Assembly: GCA_964364925.1 (NCBI GenBank)
Contig: CAYIOB010000027.1
Span: 1 to 9,878 of the forward strand
Direction: 5' to 3'
Length of the DNA: 9,878 nucleotides
Source: JAMCZC01 sp964364925
GTDB lineage: Bacteria > Patescibacteriota > Microgenomatia > Levybacterales > UBA12049
The translations under genes and the position numbers were made by a program. Positions within the stretch are counted from its first letter, which is position 1. The number at the start of each line of letters is the position of its first letter. Shown one piece after another: positions 5,476-9,878 of the stretch. The notes beneath the pieces were generated by a model. It was not told the DNA's origin, did not search any database, and was given only the letters and a program-made list of their open reading frames with translations.

Positions 5476-5555
5476 CTTTCGTTTTATCCGGCTTCTTTGT
5501 TGCGTTTATTCACTCCAGCATTTTTAACATTATACCCTGATCTCTTTTTAAAGAC

Positions 5556-6503
5556 TTAAGAATTTTGTTTCGTAGGTTTCAGCGCTCCTTCGATTGTTTT
5601 TAAATCCAATCTGGATTTATAGAAGAAATATCCTACAGTTGTAAATGTTATAACAGGAGAAACCCATGGCGGAATATGAAAACCAAAACCATCCAAAATC
5701 ATAATTATTCCCAAAAATAATATTGAATACATCGCCCCTTTTTTAAGATACTTATAGATTTTAATTATTTCTATATTGCTTACTGTTAATTTGCGTAAAA
5801 CAAATGCTCCGAGACCGTTACCGAGTAAAATTAAAGGGACGGAAAAAGTAAAAGCAAACGCCCCTATAACGCCGTCTATGGAAAACGTTGAATCCAAAAC
5901 TTCAAGATAAGCAATCATGCTTATTTCGGACATTCCGCTTCCTAAAAGTTTTTGTTCCTGCTGCTTGGCAAATTGTCTAAATCCGTGAATTATAAAAAAT
6001 GCGGTTGAGCCAACTACGGCTGCAAATGCTAAAAGCGAATCCCTCTGGAGAGCGAACCAGACAATTGCAGTCAGAAGTACCGAAACTATTGCAAAAAACC
6101 AGGCGCCCTGCGCATGAAAAAATTTCTCTCCCCGTAAACCAAAGTTTTTAGGTTCAAGAAACAACCAGTTAAAAAATAGAAACAGTAGAAAAACCCCTCC
6201 TCCTAAAAGGAGAATAGGGGATGATTTTTCAATTGCCTCAATTACACTAGGGTCGTTAGAAAATGCCGCAGTGACAACTCCCATGGGCCCTATACCTGGA
6301 TTAGCAATCCAAACTATAAGAAAAGGAAGTAAGCCCCTAACAACAAAAACTGCAAACAAAAACCCCCATAAAAGAAACCATTTGCGAGCTTTTTCGCTCA
6401 TATGCGACAGGACTTCGGCATTAATAATCGCATTATCAATGCTTGTTATGATCTCAAATAACGATAAACCTAAAATTGTAAGAAGTAAAAAAATAATTTC
6501 CAT
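5556..6503 (-). CDS. DUF475 family integral membrane protein (TerC superfamily)
   Basis: This 315-residue polytopic membrane protein has about eight or nine hydrophobic segments. It shows the acidic signature of the DUF475/TerC group twice: F16-E17 followed by S21-I-D23-N-A-I, and L200-E201-V-L-D204 followed by F207-S-I-D210-G-V-I-G. The two halves look like an internal inverted duplication, as is usual for such carriers, with the buried E and D residues likely to bind a metal ion. TerC relatives are linked to tellurite resistance and to manganese export or metal loading of exported proteins; a specific ion cannot be assigned. An upstream in-frame TTG at 6521 would add six residues, but it lies in the -10 box, so ATG 6503 is preferred. 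The gene lies 54 bases after the minus-strand beta-lactamase-fold gene and ends tail to tail with the matrixin gene. Confidence 0.85.
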   Translation of the reverse strand: MEIIFLLLTILGLSLFEIITSIDNAIINAEVLSHMSEKARKWFLLWGFLFAVFVVRGLLPFLIVWIANPGIGPMGVVTAAFSNDPSVIEAIEKSSPILLLGGGVFLLFLFFNWLFLEPKNFGLRGEKFFHAQGAWFFAIVSVLLTAIVWFALQRDSLLAFAAVVGSTAFFIIHGFRQFAKQQEQKLLGSGMSEISMIAYLEVLDSTFSIDGVIGAFAFTFSVPLILLGNGLGAFVLRKLTVSNIEIIKIYKYLKKGAMYSILFLGIIMILDGFGFHIPPWVSPVITFTTVGYFFYKSRLDLKTIEGALKPTKQNS

Positions 6504-6511
6504 AAGAATAT

Positions 6512-6520
6512 ATTCTACCA
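6512..6520 (-). promoter_or_regulatory. Extended -10 that decides the start of the DUF475 gene
   Basis: The minus strand reads TGGTAGAAT, then 8 bases, then the ATG at 6503. No Shine-Dalgarno sequence is present. The in-frame TTG at 6521 overlaps this box. Confidence 0.55.
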
Positions 6521-6557
6521 AATATTATATATCCCGATAGGCTTAAAATGCCGCTGA

Positions 6558-7541
6558 TTAATTTATAAAATAATTATAAACCGCTTTTGATATATCAGCT
6601 ATCTTCTCATCGGCAGACAATGGCGATGCTGTTTGCGATAAAACAACAATAATATAATCTCCTTTTTTAGTGTATACGATGCCCGCGTCGTGGGAAATAT
6701 CGCCCAATTCTCCTGTTTTGTGGGCAATAACCGTATCTTGAGGAAGATATTTAGAAAACTTGGTATTCTTTTTTTGATTTTTAAGCAAACTTAGCATTCT
6801 GTCGGTATAAATTTGATTGGCAAGTTCCCCTTTGTAAAGTTTTTCAAAAAATAAACCGGTATCGTAAGCTGAAGTTACGGGATTTGTATCAATTCCCCCC
6901 ATTTTTGTCTGAGAAAAGGAATTTTCTTTTAAAAAGGAATTGATATTCGCAATTCTTACTTTTTCAGAAAGTAAAAGAGCAGAATAATTATCAGAAATTG
7001 TAATCATTCTTTCCATTGCTACTCGGACAGGGAGAGTAAGTCTCCCCTCTGTTAGTTCGGCAGATTCAGTTGCGATATTAAATTTTTCGTTTAGCACTGC
7101 AATATCCTGATTTAAAACATCGCTCTCGCTAAATTTTCCTTTTTGTATTTGGCTAAACGCAGTTGCTAAAACATAAAGTTTATACATACTTGCTGTGTCA
7201 AATTTTTTTTGTTCGTTAAAATAATATCTTTCTCTTGTGTTTAGGTTTTTAATATAAACTGCATATGTTCCCTTTGCTTCCTTTAACTGACTTTGAACAA
7301 TTTCCTCCAAAGCTTTACTATTTACATCTGGGATAATAATAGAAAATCCTTTTTCTATTACGTCATGAGCTAATGGACTAATAATTCCCGCAACACTTTC
7401 TGTTGTTGGAGATGAAAGCTTGTATACTAAAAAAGGGAGAATTGGCAAAAACATAAGGATAATAAATAACGCTTTAACTCTTCTCCTCCTTCGTAAAACC
7501 GAATTCCTGCGTGTTTTAGTGTAATATCTTATTTCGTACAT
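6558..7541 (-). CDS. Class A beta-lactamase-fold serine hydrolase lacking the omega-loop glutamate, membrane-anchored
   Basis: The 327-residue protein has a short, very basic cytoplasmic end (residues 11-23, with R17-R21 all arginine), one membrane helix at about 24-41, a linker, and a Beta-lactamase2-type domain from about 80 to the end. The penicillin-recognising motifs are intact: S118-M-Y-K121, S183-D-N185 and K275-T-G277. Where class A enzymes have the omega loop with ExxLN (E166 in standard numbering), this protein has a shortened segment (about 208-226, MGGIDTNPVTSAYD) with no glutamate at the expected place. Since E166 activates the deacylating water, good beta-lactamase activity is unlikely; a slow acyl-enzyme, or a role on peptidoglycan or another cell-wall substrate, fits better. 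Transcription may continue into the DUF475 gene 54 bases on. It is divergent from the sugar dehydrogenase gene. Confidence 0.85.
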   Translation of the reverse strand: MYEIRYYTKTRRNSVLRRRRRVKALFIILMFLPILPFLVYKLSSPTTESVAGIISPLAHDVIEKGFSIIIPDVNSKALEEIVQSQLKEAKGTYAVYIKNLNTRERYYFNEQKKFDTASMYKLYVLATAFSQIQKGKFSESDVLNQDIAVLNEKFNIATESAELTEGRLTLPVRVAMERMITISDNYSALLLSEKVRIANINSFLKENSFSQTKMGGIDTNPVTSAYDTGLFFEKLYKGELANQIYTDRMLSLLKNQKKNTKFSKYLPQDTVIAHKTGELGDISHDAGIVYTKKGDYIIVVLSQTASPLSADEKIADISKAVYNYFIN

Positions 7542-7569
7542 ATTTTAAGTAAAGATAGCGGACTTTTTT

Positions 7570-7575
7570 ATTATA
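7570..7575 (-). promoter_or_regulatory. Candidate -10 of the beta-lactamase-fold gene
   Basis: The minus strand reads TATAAT, 28 bases before the ATG at 7541, giving a leader of about 20 bases without a Shine-Dalgarno sequence. A poorer TATCTT lies closer (10 bases before the ATG). This gene therefore departs from the tight spacing of its neighbours. Confidence 0.4.
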
Positions 7576-7607
7576 CTAGAAAAACCAAGCTTAATATAAA
7601 AGTATTT

Positions 7608-7616
7608 TGATATAAT
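7608..7616 (+). promoter_or_regulatory. Extended -10 of the sugar dehydrogenase gene
   Basis: TGATATAAT, with a consensus TATAAT at 7611-7616, then 7 bases to the ATG at 7624. There is no Shine-Dalgarno sequence and no clear -35; the TGn extension can replace it. Confidence 0.6.
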
Positions 7617-7623
7617 AAGGCAT

Positions 7624-8754
7624 ATGGGAAATAAGACTAATTATAGGTTGCTTTTTGTACTAGCCTTGTTGGTTGTTTTAGCGAGTGCATATTATTTATC
7701 TTCACCCTTTTTAAAAAAAGCTGAGAATACAAGTATTTCAAAAGTAACAGAGGTTGAAGAAAAGAATGAAGCCACAAAAGAAATACCTAGAGTTTCAATT
7801 TTTGCTCAAAATCTAGAAATTCCCTGGGAATTAATTTTCTTACCTGATAAAAGCGCTTTATTTACAGAACGTCCCGGCAGAGTAAGATTAATTGATGCAA
7901 ACGGCAATTTAAAAGAAACTCCGATTTTAGAAATAACAGATGTTAAAACAAACGGAGAAGGCGGGTTACTGGGAATCACTCTTCATCCTAACTTTACAAA
8001 TAATAATTTTGTTTATCTTTATTATACATACGCAAATTCTTCAAACAACACTTTAAATAGAGTAGTAAGATATAAATACAGTAATGAAAAATTAACTGAT
8101 AGAAAAATAATCGTAGATAATATTCCAGGCTCAATTTTTCATAACGGCGGCAGACTTAAGTTTGGTCCTGATGGCTTTTTATATATAACAGCGGGGGACG
8201 CGCAAAAACCATCTTTAGCACAAGACAAAAACTCTCTAGCTGGTAAAATACTGCGTGTTACCAACGAAGGAAATGCTGCGCCGGGAAATCCTTTTAATAA
8301 CCTTACTTATTCCTATGGACATAGAAACCCTCAGGGGCTTGCTTGGGATAGTCAAAATAAGCTTTGGGAAACAGAACATGGCGACAATGCAACTGATGAA
8401 GTAAATCTAATTGAGATTGGGAAAAATTATGGATGGCCTGAGATTATTGGAAGCAAAACAAGGCTTGGCATGATTTCTCCTGTAATTCAAAGCGGAAATG
8501 CCACTTGGGCTCCGGGAGGAACAGCCTTCTACAATGACTCCTTATTTTTTACGGGGCTTAAAGGTAACGCTTTGTTTAAGCTTAAAGGAAATGATAATTT
8601 AACAGAGTATTTTAAAGGAGAGTACGGAAGATTAAGGGATATTGTAATAGGTCCTGATAATATGTTTTATATTTTAACAAGCAATAGAGATGGCAGGGGA
8701 ATACCAAAAACTGATGATGATAAGATACTTAGAGTAAACCCAAAAAAACTATAA
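7624..8754 (+). CDS. Membrane-anchored PQQ-type sugar dehydrogenase (glucose/sorbosone dehydrogenase family)
   Basis: The family oxidises aldose sugars with pyrroloquinoline quinone and calcium on the outer side of the membrane. This 376-residue protein has an N-terminal hydrophobic anchor (about 9-26), a linker, and a six-bladed beta propeller from about 55. Family signatures in order: L64-E-I-P-W68, T81-E-R-P-G-R, G111-E-G-G-L-L-G with L120-H-P-N-F, H173-N-G-G-R-L-K-F-G-P-D-G with the likely catalytic H173, A206-G-K-I-L-R, Y231-G-H-R-N-P-Q-G, and E249..E251-H-G-D254 followed by Y269-G-W-P. The propeller is complete, with no truncation. No PQQ synthesis genes are present, so the cofactor would have to come from outside or the enzyme may use another activity. 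The gene is divergent from the beta-lactamase-fold gene (82 bases) and probably monocistronic. Confidence 0.9.
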   Translation: MGNKTNYRLLFVLALLVVLASAYYLSSPFLKKAENTSISKVTEVEEKNEATKEIPRVSIFAQNLEIPWELIFLPDKSALFTERPGRVRLIDANGNLKETPILEITDVKTNGEGGLLGITLHPNFTNNNFVYLYYTYANSSNNTLNRVVRYKYSNEKLTDRKIIVDNIPGSIFHNGGRLKFGPDGFLYITAGDAQKPSLAQDKNSLAGKILRVTNEGNAAPGNPFNNLTYSYGHRNPQGLAWDSQNKLWETEHGDNATDEVNLIEIGKNYGWPEIIGSKTRLGMISPVIQSGNATWAPGGTAFYNDSLFFTGLKGNALFKLKGNDNLTEYFKGEYGRLRDIVIGPDNMFYILTSNRDGRGIPKTDDDKILRVNPKKL

Positions 8755-8767
8755 TAAATCCTATAGT
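8748..8767 (+). other. Weak stem-loop at the end of the sugar dehydrogenase gene
   Basis: ACTATA (8748-8753) and TATAGT (8762-8767) can pair across the stop codon. The stem is all A-T rich and has no T-run after it, so a terminator role is doubtful. Confidence 0.2.
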
Positions 8768-8827
8768 CTTATTGACTCATATTGTTTAATATAAAGGATG
8801 CCAGATTCTTAACTAAGCAAAAATGAT

Positions 8828-8856
8828 TTGACGAAATTCCTCTGCTGTGAGATGCT
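8828..8856 (+). promoter_or_regulatory. Promoter of the zinc-ribbon gene (leaderless geometry)
   Basis: TTGACG (8828-8833), a 17-base spacer, then GATGCT (8851-8856) preceded by TGA, then 7 bases to the ATG at 8864. The -35 is the best in the window and the -10 hexamer the poorest. No Shine-Dalgarno sequence. Confidence 0.45.
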
Positions 8857-8863
8857 TTAATTA

Positions 8864-9199
8864 ATGGATCAGCAAATTTGCCGCTTTTGTAATTCTCCTG
8901 TTTCGGATAACTTTTTCTTTTGTCCAACCTGCGGCAAAAAATTACATGAACCCCCTATTACCATTACAAAGCAAATCAGCATTTACGCACTAAGCATTTT
9001 TCTTCCGCCTTTAGGTCTTTGGCCTGGAATAAAATATGTTTTCCAAAAAGATGAAAAAACAAAAACGGTAGGCATTGCTGCAATAATATTAACCATTATT
9101 TCAACTATTGTTACCATCTGGCTATTTATGAATACCATAACAAGTATAACTTCCGGAATAAACCCGCCACTTAACCAGTATCAAAATTTGGGTTATTAA
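8864..9199 (+). CDS. Zinc-ribbon membrane protein, function unknown
   Basis: This 111-residue protein starts with a small zinc ribbon, C6-R-F-C9 and C20-P-T-C23-G-K-K-L, the common double CxxC arrangement that binds one zinc ion. Two hydrophobic segments follow at about 36-58 and 68-91, then a short polar tail ending in NPPLNQYQNLGY. By the positive-inside pattern the ribbon and the KDEKTKT loop would not easily lie on the same side, so topology is uncertain; a cytoplasmic ribbon is likely. Such ribbon-plus-helices proteins are abundant in bacteria and serve many roles, so no function is proposed. It sits between the sugar dehydrogenase and the tRNA cluster with its own promoter. Confidence 0.75.
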   Translation: MDQQICRFCNSPVSDNFFFCPTCGKKLHEPPITITKQISIYALSIFLPPLGLWPGIKYVFQKDEKTKTVGIAAIILTIISTIVTIWLFMNTITSITSGINPPLNQYQNLGY

Positions 9200-9221
9200 A
9201 CTTCTGCAATAGACACATAAA

Positions 9222-9230
9222 TGGTATAAT
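9222..9230 (+). promoter_or_regulatory. Extended -10 of the tRNA cluster
   Basis: TGGTATAAT, with hexamer TATAAT at 9225-9230, lies 8 bases before the first base of mature tRNA-Leu(CAG). There is no good -35. Transcription would start at, or within two bases of, the mature tRNA 5' end. Confidence 0.65.
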
Positions 9231-9238
9231 TATCGTAC

Positions 9239-9322
9239 GCCCGGGTGATGGAATGGTAGACATGCAGCGTTCAGAACGCTGTGTTCCAAAAGGACGTGGG
9301 AGTTCGAATCTCCCCTCGGGCA
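9239..9322 (+). tRNA. trnL: tRNA-Leu (anticodon CAG), CCA not encoded
   Basis: Class II tRNA of 84 bases. Acceptor GCCCGGG/CTCGGGC; anticodon stem CAGCG/CGCTG with loop TTCAGAA, anticodon CAG, reading CTG. A long variable arm (GTTCCAAAAGGAC) and T arm GGGAG-TTCGAAT-CTCCC follow. Discriminator A at 9322 is followed by CAG, so CCA must be added by enzyme. It is first in the cluster, directly after a strong -10 box. Confidence 0.93.
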
Positions 9323-9328
9323 CAGGCT

Positions 9329-9360
9329 AGTTAATAGCGCATAGCGTATAGTTCATAGGT
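9329..9360 (+). repeat. Short degenerate tandem TAGCG/TAG repeats
   Basis: Between the two leucine tRNAs, TTAATAGCG, CATAGCG, TATAGTT and CATAGG follow each other, giving a degenerate array of about seven-base units. It may be a slippage product and has no visible coding role. Confidence 0.25.
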
Positions 9361-9429
9361 TTGATAAAATACTAAGACTCATTTAAAAAATGTATAGTTT
9401 CAAGTTTCGAAAAAATTTGAAAGAGGAGT

Positions 9430-9444
9430 CCCGATTGAATCGGG
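9430..9444. repeat. TCCCGAT palindrome, copy 1 of 2
   Basis: CCCGAT (9430-9435), loop TGA, ATCGGG (9439-9444), followed by ATGA. It is preceded by AAGAGGAG (9421-9428). A second copy with the same arms and the same ATGA tail is at 9762-9776. It lies 7 bases before tRNA-Leu(GAG). Confidence 0.55.
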
Positions 9445-9451
9445 ATGACAA

Positions 9452-9538
9452 GCCGAGGTGGTGAAACTGGTATACACGCAAGATTGAGGTTCTTGTGCCC
9501 TTTAAAAAGGCGTGCAGGTTCAAGTCCTGTCCTCGGCA
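9452..9538 (+). tRNA. trnL: tRNA-Leu (anticodon GAG), CCA not encoded
   Basis: Class II tRNA of 87 bases. Acceptor GCCGAGG/CCTCGGC is perfect. Anticodon stem CAAGA/TCTTG with loop TTGAGGT gives anticodon GAG, reading CTC and CTT. The long variable arm GTGCCCTTTAAAAAGGCGT is followed by T arm GCAGG-TTCAAGT-CCTGT. Discriminator A at 9538 is followed by CT, so no CCA is encoded. Probably cotranscribed from the promoter before tRNA-Leu(CAG). Confidence 0.93.
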
Positions 9539-9544
9539 CTTTTA

Positions 9545-9559
9545 CCCCGCTTAGCGGGG
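9545..9559. repeat. CCCCGC/GCGGGG stem-loop between tRNA-Leu and tRNA-Val
   Basis: CCCCGC (9545-9550) pairs with GCGGGG (9554-9559) across a three-base loop. It ends 3 bases before tRNA-Val. No T-run follows; processing of the tRNA precursor or a mobile palindrome are both possible. Confidence 0.45.
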
Positions 9560-9562
9560 CAA

Positions 9563-9639
9563 GGACTCCTAGCTCAGCTGGTTAGAGCGCCTCATTTACA
9601 CTGAGGAGGTCAGAGGTTCGAATCCTCTGGGGTCCACCA
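9563..9639 (+). tRNA. trnV: tRNA-Val (anticodon TAC), CCA encoded
   Basis: Acceptor GGACTCC/GGGGTCC with one G-T pair; D arm GCTCAGCTGGTTAGAGC; anticodon stem CCTCA/TGAGG with loop TTTACAC, anticodon TAC, reading GTN codons. T arm AGAGG-TTCGAAT-CCTCT. Discriminator A at 9636, then an encoded CCA. Confidence 0.95.
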
Positions 9640-9640
9640 G

Positions 9641-9679
9641 ACCAGAAGCTAGAATATAGAAACTAGAATCTGGTATAAT
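9641..9679 (+). promoter_or_regulatory. Extended -10 upstream of tRNA-Phe, overlapping an inverted repeat
   Basis: TGGTATAAT (9671-9679) is identical to the box before tRNA-Leu(CAG). It lies 125 bases before tRNA-Phe. ACCAGA (9641-9646) and TCTGGT (9669-9674) form inverted arms reaching into the -10 box, and CTAGAAT occurs twice between them. A transcript from here would carry a leader with two stem-loops before tRNA-Phe. Confidence 0.45.
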
Positions 9680-9712
9680 CCATAAGTTCTTTTCAATAAA
9701 TTCTTTGCTATA

Positions 9713-9733
9713 TAAAATTGCAAAGCAATTTTA
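9713..9733 (+). other. Stem-loop in the tRNA-Val/tRNA-Phe gap
   Basis: TAAAATTGC (9713-9721), loop AAA, GCAATTTTA (9725-9733): a perfect nine-base stem. The right arm ends in TTTT but no further T-run follows. A terminator for the upstream cluster is possible, though the stem is A+T-rich. Confidence 0.35.
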
Positions 9734-9759
9734 AGAGGAGAATCCAGCGAAAAGTTGAA

Positions 9760-9778
9760 ATCCCGATTCTATCGGGAT
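9760..9778. repeat. TCCCGAT palindrome, copy 2 of 2
   Basis: ATCCCGAT, loop TCT, ATCGGGAT, followed by GA. The arms equal those of the copy at 9430-9444 with one more pair at the base. An AAGAGGAG block (9733-9740) again lies upstream, here 21 bases away. Next gene is tRNA-Phe, 26 bases on. Confidence 0.55.
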
Positions 9779-9804
9779 GAAAACACGAAGCTGTGATTCG
9801 ACGA

Positions 9805-9877
9805 GCTGAGGTAGCCAAGGTGGTCAAGGCACCTGTCTGAAGAACAGGCTATATGTGTTCGACTCACATCCTCAGCA
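9805..9877 (+). tRNA. trnF: tRNA-Phe (anticodon GAA), at the window edge
   Basis: Acceptor GCTGAGG/CCTCAGC is perfect. Anticodon stem CCTGT/ACAGG with loop CTGAAGA gives anticodon GAA, reading TTC and TTT. T arm ATGTG-TTCGACT-CACAT. Discriminator A is at 9877; the window ends one base later (C), so whether CCA is encoded cannot be seen. Confidence 0.93.
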
Positions 9878-9878
9878 C

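Noticed and set aside
5529..5540. GGGTATAAT on the minus strand between the convergent matrixin and DUF475 genes
   Set aside because: It would only drive antisense transcription into the end of the matrixin gene, and no gene or RNA structure follows; probably a chance A+T-rich match.
6271..6540. Open frame on the plus strand opposite the DUF475 gene start
   Set aside because: Antisense to a conserved membrane protein and covers its promoter; no family features.

Overview
The window looks like chromosome from a bacterium of the Candidate Phyla Radiation (Patescibacteria), most likely a Microgenomates-type lineage. The reasons are indirect: low and uneven G+C, short intergenic gaps, many small membrane-anchored orphan proteins, a stand-alone EF-Tu-domain-2-like protein, a DUF475 membrane protein, and short palindromes of the TCCCGAT..ATCGGGATGA and CCTGCCT..AGGCGGG kind that I associate with such genomes. 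TGA acts as a stop (end of the gene at 3283-4188), so the TGA-to-glycine recoding of Gracilibacteria is not seen. The lineage call is inference; there is no rRNA or marker protein here.

Layout. 59-1374: divergent pair of a membrane-anchored D,D-carboxypeptidase (S11 family, minus strand) and an 83-residue EF-Tu-domain-2-like protein (plus). 1449-1522: tRNA-Gln(TTG), followed by several weak stem-loops. 1642-2472: a FabG-like short-chain dehydrogenase, visibly richer in G+C than its neighbours. 2473-4587: an accessory stretch in which three direct copies of a palindrome-centred repeat (2537-2578, 3106-3146, 4457-4498) bracket an orphan four-helix membrane protein and a helix-turn-helix protein with basic RYxNPExR repeats like those associated with homing nucleases. 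4588-5475: membrane-anchored matrixin-like zinc protease with a coiled coil inserted in the catalytic domain. 5556-7541 (minus): a DUF475/TerC-superfamily membrane protein and a class-A beta-lactamase-fold protein without the omega-loop glutamate. 7624-8754: membrane-anchored PQQ-type sugar dehydrogenase, divergent from the previous pair. 8864-9199: zinc-ribbon two-helix membrane protein. 9239-9877: tRNA cluster Leu(CAG), Leu(GAG), Val(TAC), Phe(GAA), with small palindromes in the gaps.

How the genes relate. Much of the window deals with the cell envelope: a peptidoglycan carboxypeptidase, a penicillin-recognising-fold serine enzyme, an anchored protease and an anchored sugar dehydrogenase, each with one N-terminal membrane helix and an outside catalytic domain. 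They are not one operon; almost every gene has its own promoter. The most consistent regulatory feature is that in seven of ten genes a -10-like hexamer ends exactly 7 or 8 bases before the ATG and no Shine-Dalgarno sequence is present, which points to leaderless mRNAs. The EF-Tu-like gene is the exception, with a strong Shine-Dalgarno sequence.

The best candidate for something undescribed is the three-copy repeat and the gene segments it bounds at about 2.5-4.6 kb.
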